A DNA stretch of 64,000 nucleotides, from the NCBI GenBank assembly GCA_036365145.1, contig JAEOAD010000001.1, forward strand, positions 106,083,001 to 106,147,000. The letters run 5' to 3'. Numbering within the stretch: position 1 is the stretch's first letter; every line of letters starts with the position of its first letter. Below, piece by piece: positions 1-9,979 of this stretch. The notes under the pieces are model-generated. The model was not told the DNA's origin. It saw only the letters and a list, made by a program, of their open reading frames with translations, and did no database searches. The stretch comes from Orientallactaga sibirica (Eukaryota; Chordata; Mammalia; Rodentia; Dipodidae). A program made the position numbers and the translations under genes.

Positions 1-515
1 TGGTGTCAAGTTGACAAGGGGTGGACTTGTGATGGTTAAGTTTGTGTCAACTTGATTTGTTTAGGAATCCACAGACATTCCTCTTAAGTGTATCTCTGAG
101 GTTGCCTCTAGGAAGAATCCTTCCCCCAGGGTGAGCCCTTCCCCCAGAGTGGGTGGCCCCTCTTGGAGGAGGGGGCTGGTTGATAAAAAGAAGCTCTGGG
201 AAGAAAGGCTCTCTCTCCTCCCACCTGGCTGCTGGTGCTGCTCGCTGTTCACTGCTTGGTGTTTGCTGCTTTCCAGTGTGAACTGAAGACCAGCGTGGAC
301 TGAAGAACAGCGTCTCTCCAGGACGCCTTCAGGCCTTCAGTGCCGGATTGAGACTGCTGAGGCCTCCAGCCTCGTGGACTGAGCAGCTACTGGGTTCCTT
401 GACTCTCGGGCCTGCAATCTGCTATTGCTGGACTGTTGTAAGCTAATCCAATAAATTCCTTTTTAATACAATTCATTCTATCTGTTCTGTTCCTCTAGAG
501 AACCCTGACTAATAT
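1..515 (+). repeat. Medium-reiterated rodent repeat (RMER1-like)
   Basis: It starts with gtcaacttgat-type wording and ends with 'gaaccctgactaatat', the pattern of a common rodent dispersed repeat that I associate with RMER1. Sequence resembling the LTR at 2690 resumes at about 516, so it seems to have inserted into that LTR. Its left end may be cut by the window edge. Confidence 0.4.
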
Positions 516-1000
516 ACCCTCTTAACCTCCTTTCATAGGGAAGCACAAGTCAGATGCTCTGTGTTTCTTCTAAATTCCCCTGCATATACACCTAAGTTCT
601 ACCTTCCACAAGCTTGTGGCTCCGCTCTAATCTTTCCTTGAATGTCTGAATTTCTCGTAAATAAGCTTTATGAACTATCCTCCATGTGCTTGTGGCTCAA
701 CTCCAGTCTTTCCTTAAAAGCCTCAGTTTCTCTTACGTGAACCTTGTGAACTATGCAGAGTTTTCCACCTGAGTGCGTGTCTCCCACTTCCCATGTGTTT
801 ATGAATCTGCTCCAGCCTTCTTCCTAGATTCCAATTTCCCTAAAATAAACCCCACATTTTGTGATTTGTCCCTAAATACACTCAATAATTCATAATGTAT
901 CCTTCTTGTGTTAATTTTTATCAATTCTTTGTTAAAAAATAAAAAAAGTACCCAAAATTGGGTTTCATAAACTTGAGGGACCCGTCCAAGCCCTAAAATC
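516..1000 (+). repeat. Degenerate LTR with proline-type primer-binding remnant
   Basis: It shares long blocks with 2690-3235: 'ccctcttaac', 'cttcctaga(t)tcccaa', 'aaataaaccccacaatttg', then 'cataaacttgagggac'. AATAAA at about 844 fits an R/U5 border. The end 'ttgagggacccgtcc' resembles the tRNA-Pro binding site that follows the LTR in gamma-type retroelements. Two copies of an 80-bp unit lie in the U3-like part (about 610-680 and 688-757). No coding remnant is seen. Confidence 0.5.
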
Positions 1001-1144
1001 CTACATCAGTACCATCTTGTTTTCCTAGCAGGTTCATCAGAAAAAAGGGCACCTAAGGTTCAAATTCTAACTCTTGTCCTTCCAGGTTATACGGTCTTGA
1101 AGAGTTCTTTTCCAAACCTCTCTATGTTTTTTTTTTTTTCTTTT

Positions 1145-1460
1145 CTGTGTGTGTGTTTGTAGACTATGTGTGGTGTGATGTGTGTATGACATTTGCATGT
1201 TTGGGTGCAGATGTGTCCCACATGTGCATGCAGAGAACAGAGGAGACCCATGAATGTCCTCTGTTACTTATCTGTGTGTTTCCTTGAGAGACACCCCCCC
1301 CATGCCAGCTCCTTCTGCCTGGAGACTGGGGTCACAGATGTGTTTGACCACAACTGGCTGTTGTTGTTTTTTTTTCTTTTCAAATGCCAGTGCTGGGAAA
1401 TCGAACTTGGGTTGTCCAGAGGATCATGTGGGCTTGACTGAACACTATCCAATGCAGTCA
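1145..1460 (-). repeat. Old B4/B3-like rodent SINE, minus
   Basis: It has a GT-rich left end, an 'agaggag' motif, 'ggggtcacagatgtg' and 'gctgggaaatcgaactt', the reverse complement pattern of tRNA/B1 composite SINEs of muroid type. Poly-T inserts interrupt it. Confidence 0.4.
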
Positions 1461-1599
1461 AGAGGCATTCCTTCGGCTGATATTTCTGTGAACATTACGA
1501 ATCATGAAAGAAAAAGAAACCTCTCCAGGAACGGAGGAAATGTATGAAGATGTCCAGATAGGCTTCTAAACACTCAAGGGAGAAAGACGGGATGTGATG

Positions 1600-1715
1600 G
1601 CCTTAGAGTCACCTGGGAGCTCTCCAGCGCTAGTGTCAGGCAACACCCCATCCCAGGCAAGCCAGTGGCTCTGAGGATGGGCCCTGGACCCAGCAATCCA
1701 TGTTACTCAACCTCT
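1600..1715. repeat. MER5-like hAT DNA transposon fragment
   Basis: 'agagtcacctgggagctct' followed by a 'ggccctgga' and 'cagcaat' pattern fits the end of the MER5A/B family. Short and diverged. Confidence 0.4.
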
Positions 1716-1883
1716 CCTGGTGGTACAACTAAGAAACTTTGGACCCTAAACAGCATTGTATTGAAGGTGGATAGGAGAAAGCTAACTTCTTTTAGACAGT
1801 TTCAGTTAGAGATTGAGGCCCAGAGAGAACCAGGTGATGCCACTTCACATGACACCTTGCTCTGACACAAGAATGGAACTCGG

Positions 1884-2070
1884 GCCGGGCCTGGTGGCGC
1901 ACGCCTTTAATCCCAGAACTAGGAGGCAGAGGTAAGAGCGTCACTGTGAGTTTGAGGCCACCCTGAGACTACAGAATGAATTCCAGGTCAGCCTGAGCTA
2001 GAGTGAGACCCTACCTCAAAAAAACAAAAAAAGAAAAGAAAGAAAGAAAGAAGAACAAAAAAAAAAACAG
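1884..2070 (+). repeat. B1-type SINE, plus
   Basis: 'gccgggcctggtggcgcac' start, 'tttgaggccaccctgag' middle and an A-rich tail. The flanks carry the duplication 'aagaatggaa' (1870 and 2074). Confidence 0.93.
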
Positions 2071-2689
2071 AAAAAGAATGGAATTTGGCAGGAAATGAAC
2101 TTGTGTGTGATCAAGACTGATCTACACTGTCCCTTGATTCCCATGGTCTAGGATGCTATCTAAATAAAACATCCCAGGTGGCCTGGCCATGGGGTCTGCC
2201 CTTCAAATCTACAAACCACTCAGGTCTTCCCTTTGCACCCCTGACTCCGACCCTATAAAGGCTGCAGCATTCCAGTCCCTCCCTCTGTCTTGGTTGGACC
2301 CTCGTTGTGTGCACATCTCTCTCTGGCTTTTACCCTGTGCTGCACAGACACACACAGTAGTCTGGCCTCTACCCCTACCCAACACAGCTGGGTGGGGCTG
2401 GGAGAGCATAGCATTGTTTCTTGATCTGAACTTGTCTATCTTCCACTGTTTTACAGTTTGGAATAATTTCTCACTTTGATTGTAAGATTTTCCTTTGGTC
2501 TCTGTATTCACCATTTGAGTACTTTCTGGGTCTACCATGTGGGTGCTCTCGCCAGCTCCAGGCCTGCTACCTGTATGAGTTCCCTAAACTCGGGGTAACC
2601 ATGGGTGTAACCCTCTTCATTGCTCATTTTTCCTCTGAGTCTCTACTCTCTGCTTGGATCTGCCCTCTCATTTCTCCCTGAGCCTCACC

Positions 2690-3235
2690 ATTTGCCCTCT
2701 TAACTTCCCTACATGGAAAAGCACATGGCCAATGTCATGTGGGTTCCTTCTAAGTCTCCCTATGTAAGCACCTAAATTCTCTCTCCAATGTATTTATTCC
2801 CTGAAAACCTCAAATTCTCTTAAATGACTATGCTGTGTTTTCCACATGAGAGCGTGTTTATGACACTGCTCTAGCTTTCTTCCTAGATCCCAATGTCCCT
2901 AAATAAACCCCACAATTTGTAATTAATAAATTTGTGATAAACAAACCTAATAATACTTAGTTTATACATCATTTATACTTCTTGAGGGTTTTTTTGTTTG
3001 TTTGTTTGTTTTTTTGTTTTCAAGGTAGGGTCTTGCTGTAGCCCAGGCTGACCTAGTAGTCATTATTGAAGTCTCAGGATGGCCTTGAACTCACAGCAAT
3101 CCTCCTATCTCTGCCTCTGGAGTGCTGGAACTAAAGACATGTGCCACCACACCCAGCTTGAGTTCATTTTTATCACTTCTTTGTTAAAAATAGAACAAGT
3201 CCCAAAATTGGGGTTCATAAACTTGAGGGACTGAC
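2690..3235 (+). repeat. Second copy of the same LTR family, split by a B1
   Basis: It aligns with 516-985 over the 'ccctcttaac' to 'cataaacttgaggga' span. AATAAA lies at about 2904. A minus B1 (2988-3157) interrupts it. The primer-site remnant after 'ttgaggga' is more decayed than in the first copy. Confidence 0.5.
2988..3157 (-). repeat. B1-type SINE, minus
   Basis: Poly-T, then 'aggtagggtcttgctgtag' and ending 'gccaccacacccagc'. Confidence 0.92.
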
Positions 3236-3329
3236 TCCTCCTGAACTCCAAGATCATAAATAATGGGATATATACACCCTTTGGTGAGACTGATTGAAAG
3301 AAAATAATAGGGGAAGAAAACAAAAAGAA

Positions 3330-3940
3330 TGCTAGTGAGGCAGTTTAGGGTGACTGGGTCCCGAAAGTAAAAAGCAGGAATGTCCTTGAATCTGCCCTGG
3401 CAGTCTCTACTTCACTCGAGATCAGAGAAGTATCTCTCCTCTTCTTAACTCTTGACTAAAGGAGTTACCCAGACCTATTTTTCTATAAACAACCTGAGCT
3501 TCTCCCTGGGAAGGAGTTCACTTTTCCTAGAATTAAGGTTTAAAGCTGATTGTGGCATTGGATTAGTTAAGCTCAGTCCTGAAACTTGACTTCACAGCTG
3601 GCCTCTTCTTGAGCCAACCCCTCTCTCTCAGATCACCTGACTGATTATAAATAGGTACTTACCAAGTGGTAGGCCTCTCTTTTCGCTGTTCATTTCCCCT
3701 GAACATCCAGCTCTCTGCTCTGGTAAATCCTCTGTCTCAGCCCAGCTGGACTGAGATGGGGTGGCGACCCCGACTCCCATATGGGTCCCCTATCCGCTCT
3801 TGTCCCCATGGCAGGAGCTGCCTGTACTTCTTCCTCTTTCCTTCTCTCAATCTAATAAAGTCTAAGTCTTATAAAGTCTGACTCGTACCCTCTAGTCTAT
3901 GGATTTTAACTCTTTAAGTTCATAAGACAAGGATCTAGAG
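3330..3940 (+). repeat. Probable LTR of a different family
   Basis: Single LTR-like block: 'attataaatagg' (TATA-like, about 3646), a CT-rich stretch, then 'aataaagtctaa' at about 3854 and a second 'ataaagtctgac'. The sequence past the SINE reads 'attggcgcattgg', which may be a decayed lysine-type primer site. No second LTR or internal gene is visible, so the name is open. Confidence 0.35.
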
Positions 3941-3953
3941 ATGCCCTAAATTT

Positions 3954-4222
3954 ATTTTTTTATTTATTCCTTTATTTTTATTTTTAGAGAAAGTGAGAAA
4001 GATAGAAAGAAGAGAAAGAGAGAGAGAGAGAGAAAGAATTGGCAAGCCAAGGCCTCAACCACTGAAACTGAACTCCAGATGCTTGTGTCACCTAGTGGGC
4101 ATGTGTGACTTTGCACTGGCCTCACCTTTGTGTGTCTGGCTTATGTGAGTTCTGGAGAGTCGAACATGGATCCTTAGACTTCACAGGCAAATACGTTAAC
4201 CACTAAGCCATCTCTCCAGCCT
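3954..4222 (-). repeat. Dip/B2-like tRNA SINE, minus
   Basis: Minus-strand copy ending 'ccatctctccagc'. The duplication 'gatgccctaaattta' (3939) / 'gatgccccaaattta' (4223) brackets it. Confidence 0.93.
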
Positions 4223-4838
4223 GATGCCCCAAATTTATTGGCGCATTGGCATACTGGTGCATTGGTAAGGAACCCTAACACTCCCATTACACTAGGAAAG
4301 AGGGAATTTATAAAGAATGCTGTCTCCAATCAGCTTTTTAAAAACATACATTTTAAGACATTTTCAAAGAACATAAGTCACCAACCTATTTTAAAAACTA
4401 AGAGCTTTGGATACAAACTAGTAGTGGTGGTTAAGAAAACCAGGTAAGAAATTGTTACATTAGTAAGCCACCACTTACTCAATGGGCACAATGGTCCCGG
4501 TCATCTGAGGATGCAAAAAGATCCATTTGTGGCTGAAAATGACTGTTGGAGGGTTTGTACTTCAATGAAATCACAGTTGACTCATAATTCCTCATCTAGC
4601 TTGACAGGACTTGTGGGAGCTGAAGACCAATTTCTCTTTCAGGAATAAAGACGCAGGAGATGTGGGCGGTTGTATAAAAATTCACTAAACCATGTTCTCA
4701 GGAAACCACGGCTCTGTGGGAAGTCACCACATGATCTTAACTATCCATGACACTTGAAAGGAAATTTGTATATATATATCTCCAAATGTGTGTATATATA
4801 TTTCGTTTCATATATATGGTTATATATATTTGGTTATT

Positions 4839-6562
4839 TTTCTTTTTTCTTTACCACTGAATAGAACTCTATTGTGTAAATGTACCACATCTTTATTATC
4901 CATTCATCTGTGGAGGGACATCTAGGCTGGTTCCATTTCCTAGCTATTGTGAATAGAGCAGCAATAAACATGGTTGTGCAAGTATCTCTAAGGTAGTGAG
5001 AAGAGTCCTCTGGATATATGCCTAGGAGTGCTATAGCTGGATCATATGGTAAATCTATCTATTTTTAGACAGGCCCAATGACTGATTTCCACAATGGCTG
5101 GATCAGATTACATTCCCACCAACAGTGTAGAAATTATGAAATTTGCAGGGAAATGGATGGATCTGGAAAGGATTATACTAAGTGAGGTAACCCAGGCTCA
5201 GAAAGCCAAACGTCATATGTTCTCTCTCATATGTGGATCCTAGCTACAAATGTATAGACTTGTGTGTGAACTGGAACCAAAAATAGGTACCAGAAACCAG
5301 TTAGCTGGTAAAAGGCTATAAGGGAGGGAGGAAGGGAAGGACTTAAGTGTATGGTATTGCACATATGTAAGTAGAAGAACAGATTACAGGGAGGGGAATG
5401 GCCTAAGCGAGGCCATGGGAAGAGAATGCGTAAAAGAAGGGCAGGGGGAGGGTCAATCTAAATTCAAGATAGTGTGAATAAGACTTATGTAAAATTACTT
5501 TTTTGAATAATGGCACATCCAGAAACTGTAGACTGTTACTAGAAAATTTTCAGTGCCTGGGATGGGATACCTTCCAGTGAGTTGTTGGCCAAGGAGGTCC
5601 TGGTAGCCTCCAAAACATTAAAGGTTTTGCCAAAGCCCTTGGTTTCCCTTGAGAAACAGATAGTAAGACCCTATTGCTGAAGATATCTCTTGCCTGAGAG
5701 GCAAGGTCACTGAGAAAGCAAGCTGGTGCGGAGCAGAAAACCTTCTCCCTGTAGACCAGCCAACTGAAAGCTGGAAAAAGCTGCACTGCATGCAGCCGTA
5801 TGGGAGACAGAAGTCATCAGCAGTGAAAACAGTGGACACTGAATATTCAAGTTTGGCCAGACAGGCCCAATGACTGAACGGGTGCAATAGTGGCATATCT
5901 GTTCTTGGGGTAACCAACTGCTCCATAATTGGACTAAAGGCCCTCTCTATGGGAAGGAATACATGCCTGGTACTGAAAAACCTAAGCAAAAGTCTGTGGC
6001 AGGTGAGGCCATGAGCCTTAGGGCTATAAAGCCTGCTCTTGTCTGACTAAATGTATATATTATTCCCACCAAGCTGCCCTGGGGGCACTACACTTAATGT
6101 TTATATTCACGTATTAACGCTACTCTCACTTCTGGTTAGAGAAGCTTCTCTTTTCAGATGGCGATGACTACTGGGATGACCCAAAAGACAACATAGTGCT
6201 AAGAAGAAGGGATGGAGGAGTGCCCAGCACTGAAATACCTCTGCCACACCCTCCAAGGCTCAGGGCCCATTGCGGAAGAGGGGTGGATAGAATGGAAGAG
6301 CCAAAGGAAGGGTATGACTTCTTACAATGCAACTGCCCAGACAGAAATTGGCCTCGATATCCATGACCTTGCAGTGCCTAGCAATACCTCTGCAAGACCC
6401 TCAAAATAGAAGAAAAAGATGATGGCATCAAATTAAAAGAGAGACTAATGGAGAAAGGGAGGGGATATGATGGAGATTGAACTTCTAAAGTGGAATGGGG
6501 GGAGGGGAGGGAAATATCATATGTTTTTGTGTGTAAGTATAGAAGGTGTCAATAAAAATTAT
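4839..6562 (+). mobile_element. L1 insertion with 5' inversion (twin-primed), 3' UTR and tail
   Basis: The copy is flanked by 'tatatatatttggttatt' on both sides (4821 and about 6564). The left arm (4839 to about 5132) reads L1 antisense ('ccattcatctgtggaggga', 'ggatcatatggta'). The right arm (about 5133-6562) reads sense ('atggatggatctggaaagg', 'ctctctcatatgtggatcc') and continues through a long 3' UTR to a G-rich purine tract (6497-6511) and 'caataaaaatt'. The left arm covers the L1 sequence just upstream of the right arm, as twin priming predicts. No complete ORF2 is present. Confidence 0.85.
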
Positions 6563-7257
6563 ATATATATATTTGGTTATTATATATATAGCTATATATA
6601 TGTATATATATTATATGTGTGTTATTTCCATCCACAAGGATTTATTGAACTATGTGCCAAACATTCTTCTTAGCATCACAGATACAGTAGGTAACAAAAC
6701 AATTTTAGTCCTCACAAAATTTATGTTCCAGTTAGAAACAGAGTTAATAAAATTTCATTTACTGAGAAGTATTGAGTGGCAAGATCATGTAGGGTATGAA
6801 GCTCATAAACGGTAAGGTAGGAGGGAGGAAGACTAAGTGAGAATAGCTGAGAAAGGCCTATTTGAGGAGACCAACACCTCAGCAGAAATCGGGGTGCAGG
6901 GCGGGAAGCAGTGTGGAGAGGAGCAGGAGGCAGGCTCTAGGCAAAGCAAGCAGTGAGGACAGAGACCTAGAAGCAGCTGCCTCCTACCTGGGCCCGGAAG
7001 GGAAAACTCAAGAAAATTGGTGCCAGAAACAAGGGTTAGAGATTCAGTGACTTACCATGCAGAGCTTTCAGGAATGTGAGTGCACTGGATTCCACTGTGA
7101 AGGAATGGGGAACCACTGGCGAAATTTGAGTAGAGGAGTAACCCTCTGTTGCGGTGCTGTAGAAGAGACTCTGCCAGATGAATTCAGGAGAGAAGTCCAG
7201 GTGGCCATCTACCTCTAAGCTCCCCTTCCAAACTGGGTTATAGAAATTAAGGTTTCA

Positions 7258-7409
7258 GCTGGGTAAGGAGGCACACACCTTTAATCCAAACACTCAAAAG
7301 GCAAGAGGTAGGAGGATTGTTGTGAGTTTGGAGACCAGCCTGAGAATACATAGCAAATTCTAGGTTAGCCTGGGCTAGAGCGAGAACCTACCTAAAAATA
7401 AATAAATAA

Positions 7410-7441
<32 letters not shown>

Positions 7442-7461
7442 ATGAAAGAGAGAGAGAGAGA
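7258..7461 (+). repeat. B1-type SINE, plus, with GATA microsatellite tail
   Basis: Diverged B1 body; the tail grew into (AAAT)n, (GATA)n (7413-7441) and (GA)n. The duplication 'gaaattaaggtttca' (7243) / 'gaaattgaggtttca' (7462) flanks it. Confidence 0.85.
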
Positions 7462-8105
7462 GAAATTGAGGTTTCAAAGCGTTGTTCCTACCCGCTCCTT
7501 GAAAGTAAATGCAGGCTCCAGTGTGGGATCTTAGAATAGTAATTCCTCGACTCCTCCTTGCCTGGATGGGAGAACACAGCCCCTCCCTTAGACCTAATGC
7601 CTGGGAAAACAAAACTGAGCTCCCAAGTCCCCCTTGGAAAGATTTGGGAGAGTATGACTCGAGCATAATTGACCACCTCCAATGTGGGACAGATGGACAC
7701 CCATGCAGCAGGGGCCGGATACGCCACACCCTAGTGCATGATCATCCTCTCCCTAATTCCCCAGAGGACCTTAAAAACCCTCTGTTACTCATTCCAGGTG
7801 AGTCAAAGTGTCCTTCCCGTTCTCTTTGCTCTCAATCTCACCAGCATTCTCCATTGGCATTAATTAAAACACATGAATCCCAAAGAAGCTGTCTCCATGG
7901 TTTTCTAAATTCTAACCCTCACCGCGGGAGGTGTACAGGCTAGGTGAGAGGCACTGGTAGGCTGGAATGGACCTCAGTGCTTAATTAGTAGAAAATCATC
8001 AGATCACTTTATCTGCAGTATGGCTGACATGATATAAGGGACACCTATTTAATGCTACAACTCTGAGTTTGGAGGTAAACCATCACCACCCTCAAGAGTT
8101 GAGGC

Positions 8106-8440
8106 TTGGCGGGCAGGATGGCTCAGTGGAGTGGAAGGACCTTCTGTCTAAGTGTGATGACCTGAACTTGGATCTCCAGAACCCACCTACAGCCAGGTGT
8201 AGTGGCAAATGTCTGTGTCTATAATCACCGCCCTCCTCCAAAAGATGGGAGACAAGGCCTGAGAATCACAGGGCAGTTAGCCTGGCATATGCAGGGGCAA
8301 ACAGCAAATGAGACTCTGTCTCAAACAAGATGGGAGGAGAGGATTGACCCCTGAAGTTACGCTCTGACCTCCATACGTGCACCATGACATGTGTGCACCG
8401 GCACTCACACACATATCATACACACACAGATTTAAAAATG
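8106..8440 (+). repeat. Old B4-like composite SINE, plus
   Basis: tRNA-like head ('gcaggatggctcagtgg'), then a B1-like centre ('gccaggtgtagtgg', 'agcctggc', 'gactctgtctcaa') and a CA-rich tail. This is the composite order of B4-type SINEs. Confidence 0.6.
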
Positions 8441-8579
8441 CAACATTAATAAAAGTGTTGAGCCTAGAAGGCCTGGATGTGGTGAAGCCTCCCCCCCCCA
8501 CACACACACAACATTACTGCTTGGTCCTGGTACTTTACCATTCAATTTTCTCCCACAACCCTGCTAACACTTCTGTTGG

Positions 8580-9075
8580 AGTTACCTTCTTGCACCAAAC
8601 ACCTAATCAAAAGCAGCTCATGGCAGGAAAGGCTTTGTTTCAGCTCGCAGTCCCAAGGGGAAGCTCCATGATGCATGGCATGAGCAAAGGCTAGATGTCA
8701 CCCCTGTCCCAGCAGGTGGAACCCAGCAGCGGGATAGTTAATTTGGAGAGCCCAGCTAACACTAGCAAGATAGGGGCTGAAAACTGCAAGGTCCAAGCCT
8801 GGCGTGGTGGCACACACCTTTAATCCCAGCACTGGGGAGGCAGAGGTAGAAGGATCGCCATGAGTTTGAGGCCACCCTGAGACTACAGAGTGAATTCCAG
8901 GTCAGTCTGGGCTAGAGTGAGATCCTACCTCGGAAAAAAAAAAAACTGCAAGGTCCTCCCCCCAGCAACACACCTCCTGCAGCAAGGCGCCACCTCCAAA
9001 ATTGCCTGCAGCTAGGGACTTAACATTCAGAACACATGAGTTTATGGGGGCATCAAATTCAAAACCCCACATGAT
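8580..9075. repeat. Dispersed repeat copy A, split by a B1
   Basis: The body ('cagctcatggcaggaaagg', 'gggaagctccatgatg', later 'cagcaacacacctcctgca' and 'gcctgcagctagggact') matches in order, with many changes, copies at about 44767-45200 and 60505-60835. I do not recognise the family name. Confidence 0.45.
8795..8942 (+). repeat. B1-type SINE, plus
   Basis: Complete body. Target-site duplication 'aactgcaaggtcc' on both sides (8782 and 8944). Confidence 0.95.
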
Positions 9076-9202
9076 CCCTTTGTTCACTCTCTTCCATGAT
9101 CCCTCTGAACCTACTATTTTCCTGCTAGGATCCTGATGAACATATTTTGTATTCACTTTTTTTGTATTTTGTATTCATATTTGTATTTAGCAAGGTCTAG
9201 GG

Positions 9203-9414
9203 GTTTTTTTTGTTTCATTGATTTTATTTTTTATTTATTCGAGAAAGAGAGAGGCAGATAGAGTGAATGGGGACACCAGGGCCTCCAGCCATTGCAAATG
9301 AACTCCAGACACATGCACCAACTTGTGTATCTGCCTACTTGGTCCCTAGGGAATTGAACCTGGGTCATTTGGCTTGCAGGCACATGCTTTAACCACTAAG
9401 TCATCTCTCCAGTC
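9203..9414 (-). repeat. Dip/B2-like tRNA SINE, minus
   Basis: Duplication 'caaggtctagg' at 9191 and 9415; ends 'tcatctctccagtc'. Confidence 0.94.
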
Positions 9415-9737
9415 CAAGGTCTAGGTTTCATGTCTCTTTTTATTTCCATATTATCTGCTAGGCAAGTCATTCCAATTAATGTTGAAATTAAATATTCTTT
9501 CTTTTTACCTGCCTTCAATTGAAATAGGAATTATAACAGGATGAAAACTTCAAAAACACACAATTTCCCAGGACAAAAATGCAGAAGAATAAAGCACAAT
9601 GCTAATTAGGATGTATTGTCTGGTTTTATGGGTTTTGTGCCTCAAATTGAGGACTCACACAAATCCGTACAGAGCAGTCTCTTACTGTTCCCGCTTCCAG
9701 AAATAAAAGAAGGTCACTTCTAGTTTTTATAATGATT

Positions 9738-9740
9738 CTC

Positions 9741-9783
<43 letters not shown>

Positions 9784-9976
9784 TTTGAAAAAGAGGGAGG
9801 AGAGAGAGAGAGAGAGGGAGAGAGAATGGGCATGCCAGGGCCTCCAGCCACTGCAAACGACCTCAGACGCGTGTGCCTCCTTGTGCATCTGGCTAATGTG
9901 GGTCCTGGGGAATCAAATCTGGGTCCTTTGGCTTTGCAGGCAAATGCCTTAACTGCTAAGCCATCTCTCCATCTCA
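9738..9976 (-). repeat. Dip/B2-like tRNA SINE, minus
   Basis: (ATTT)n tail, (GA)n tract, and a body ending 'gccatctctcc'. Confidence 0.92.
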
Positions 9977-9979
9977 TCA

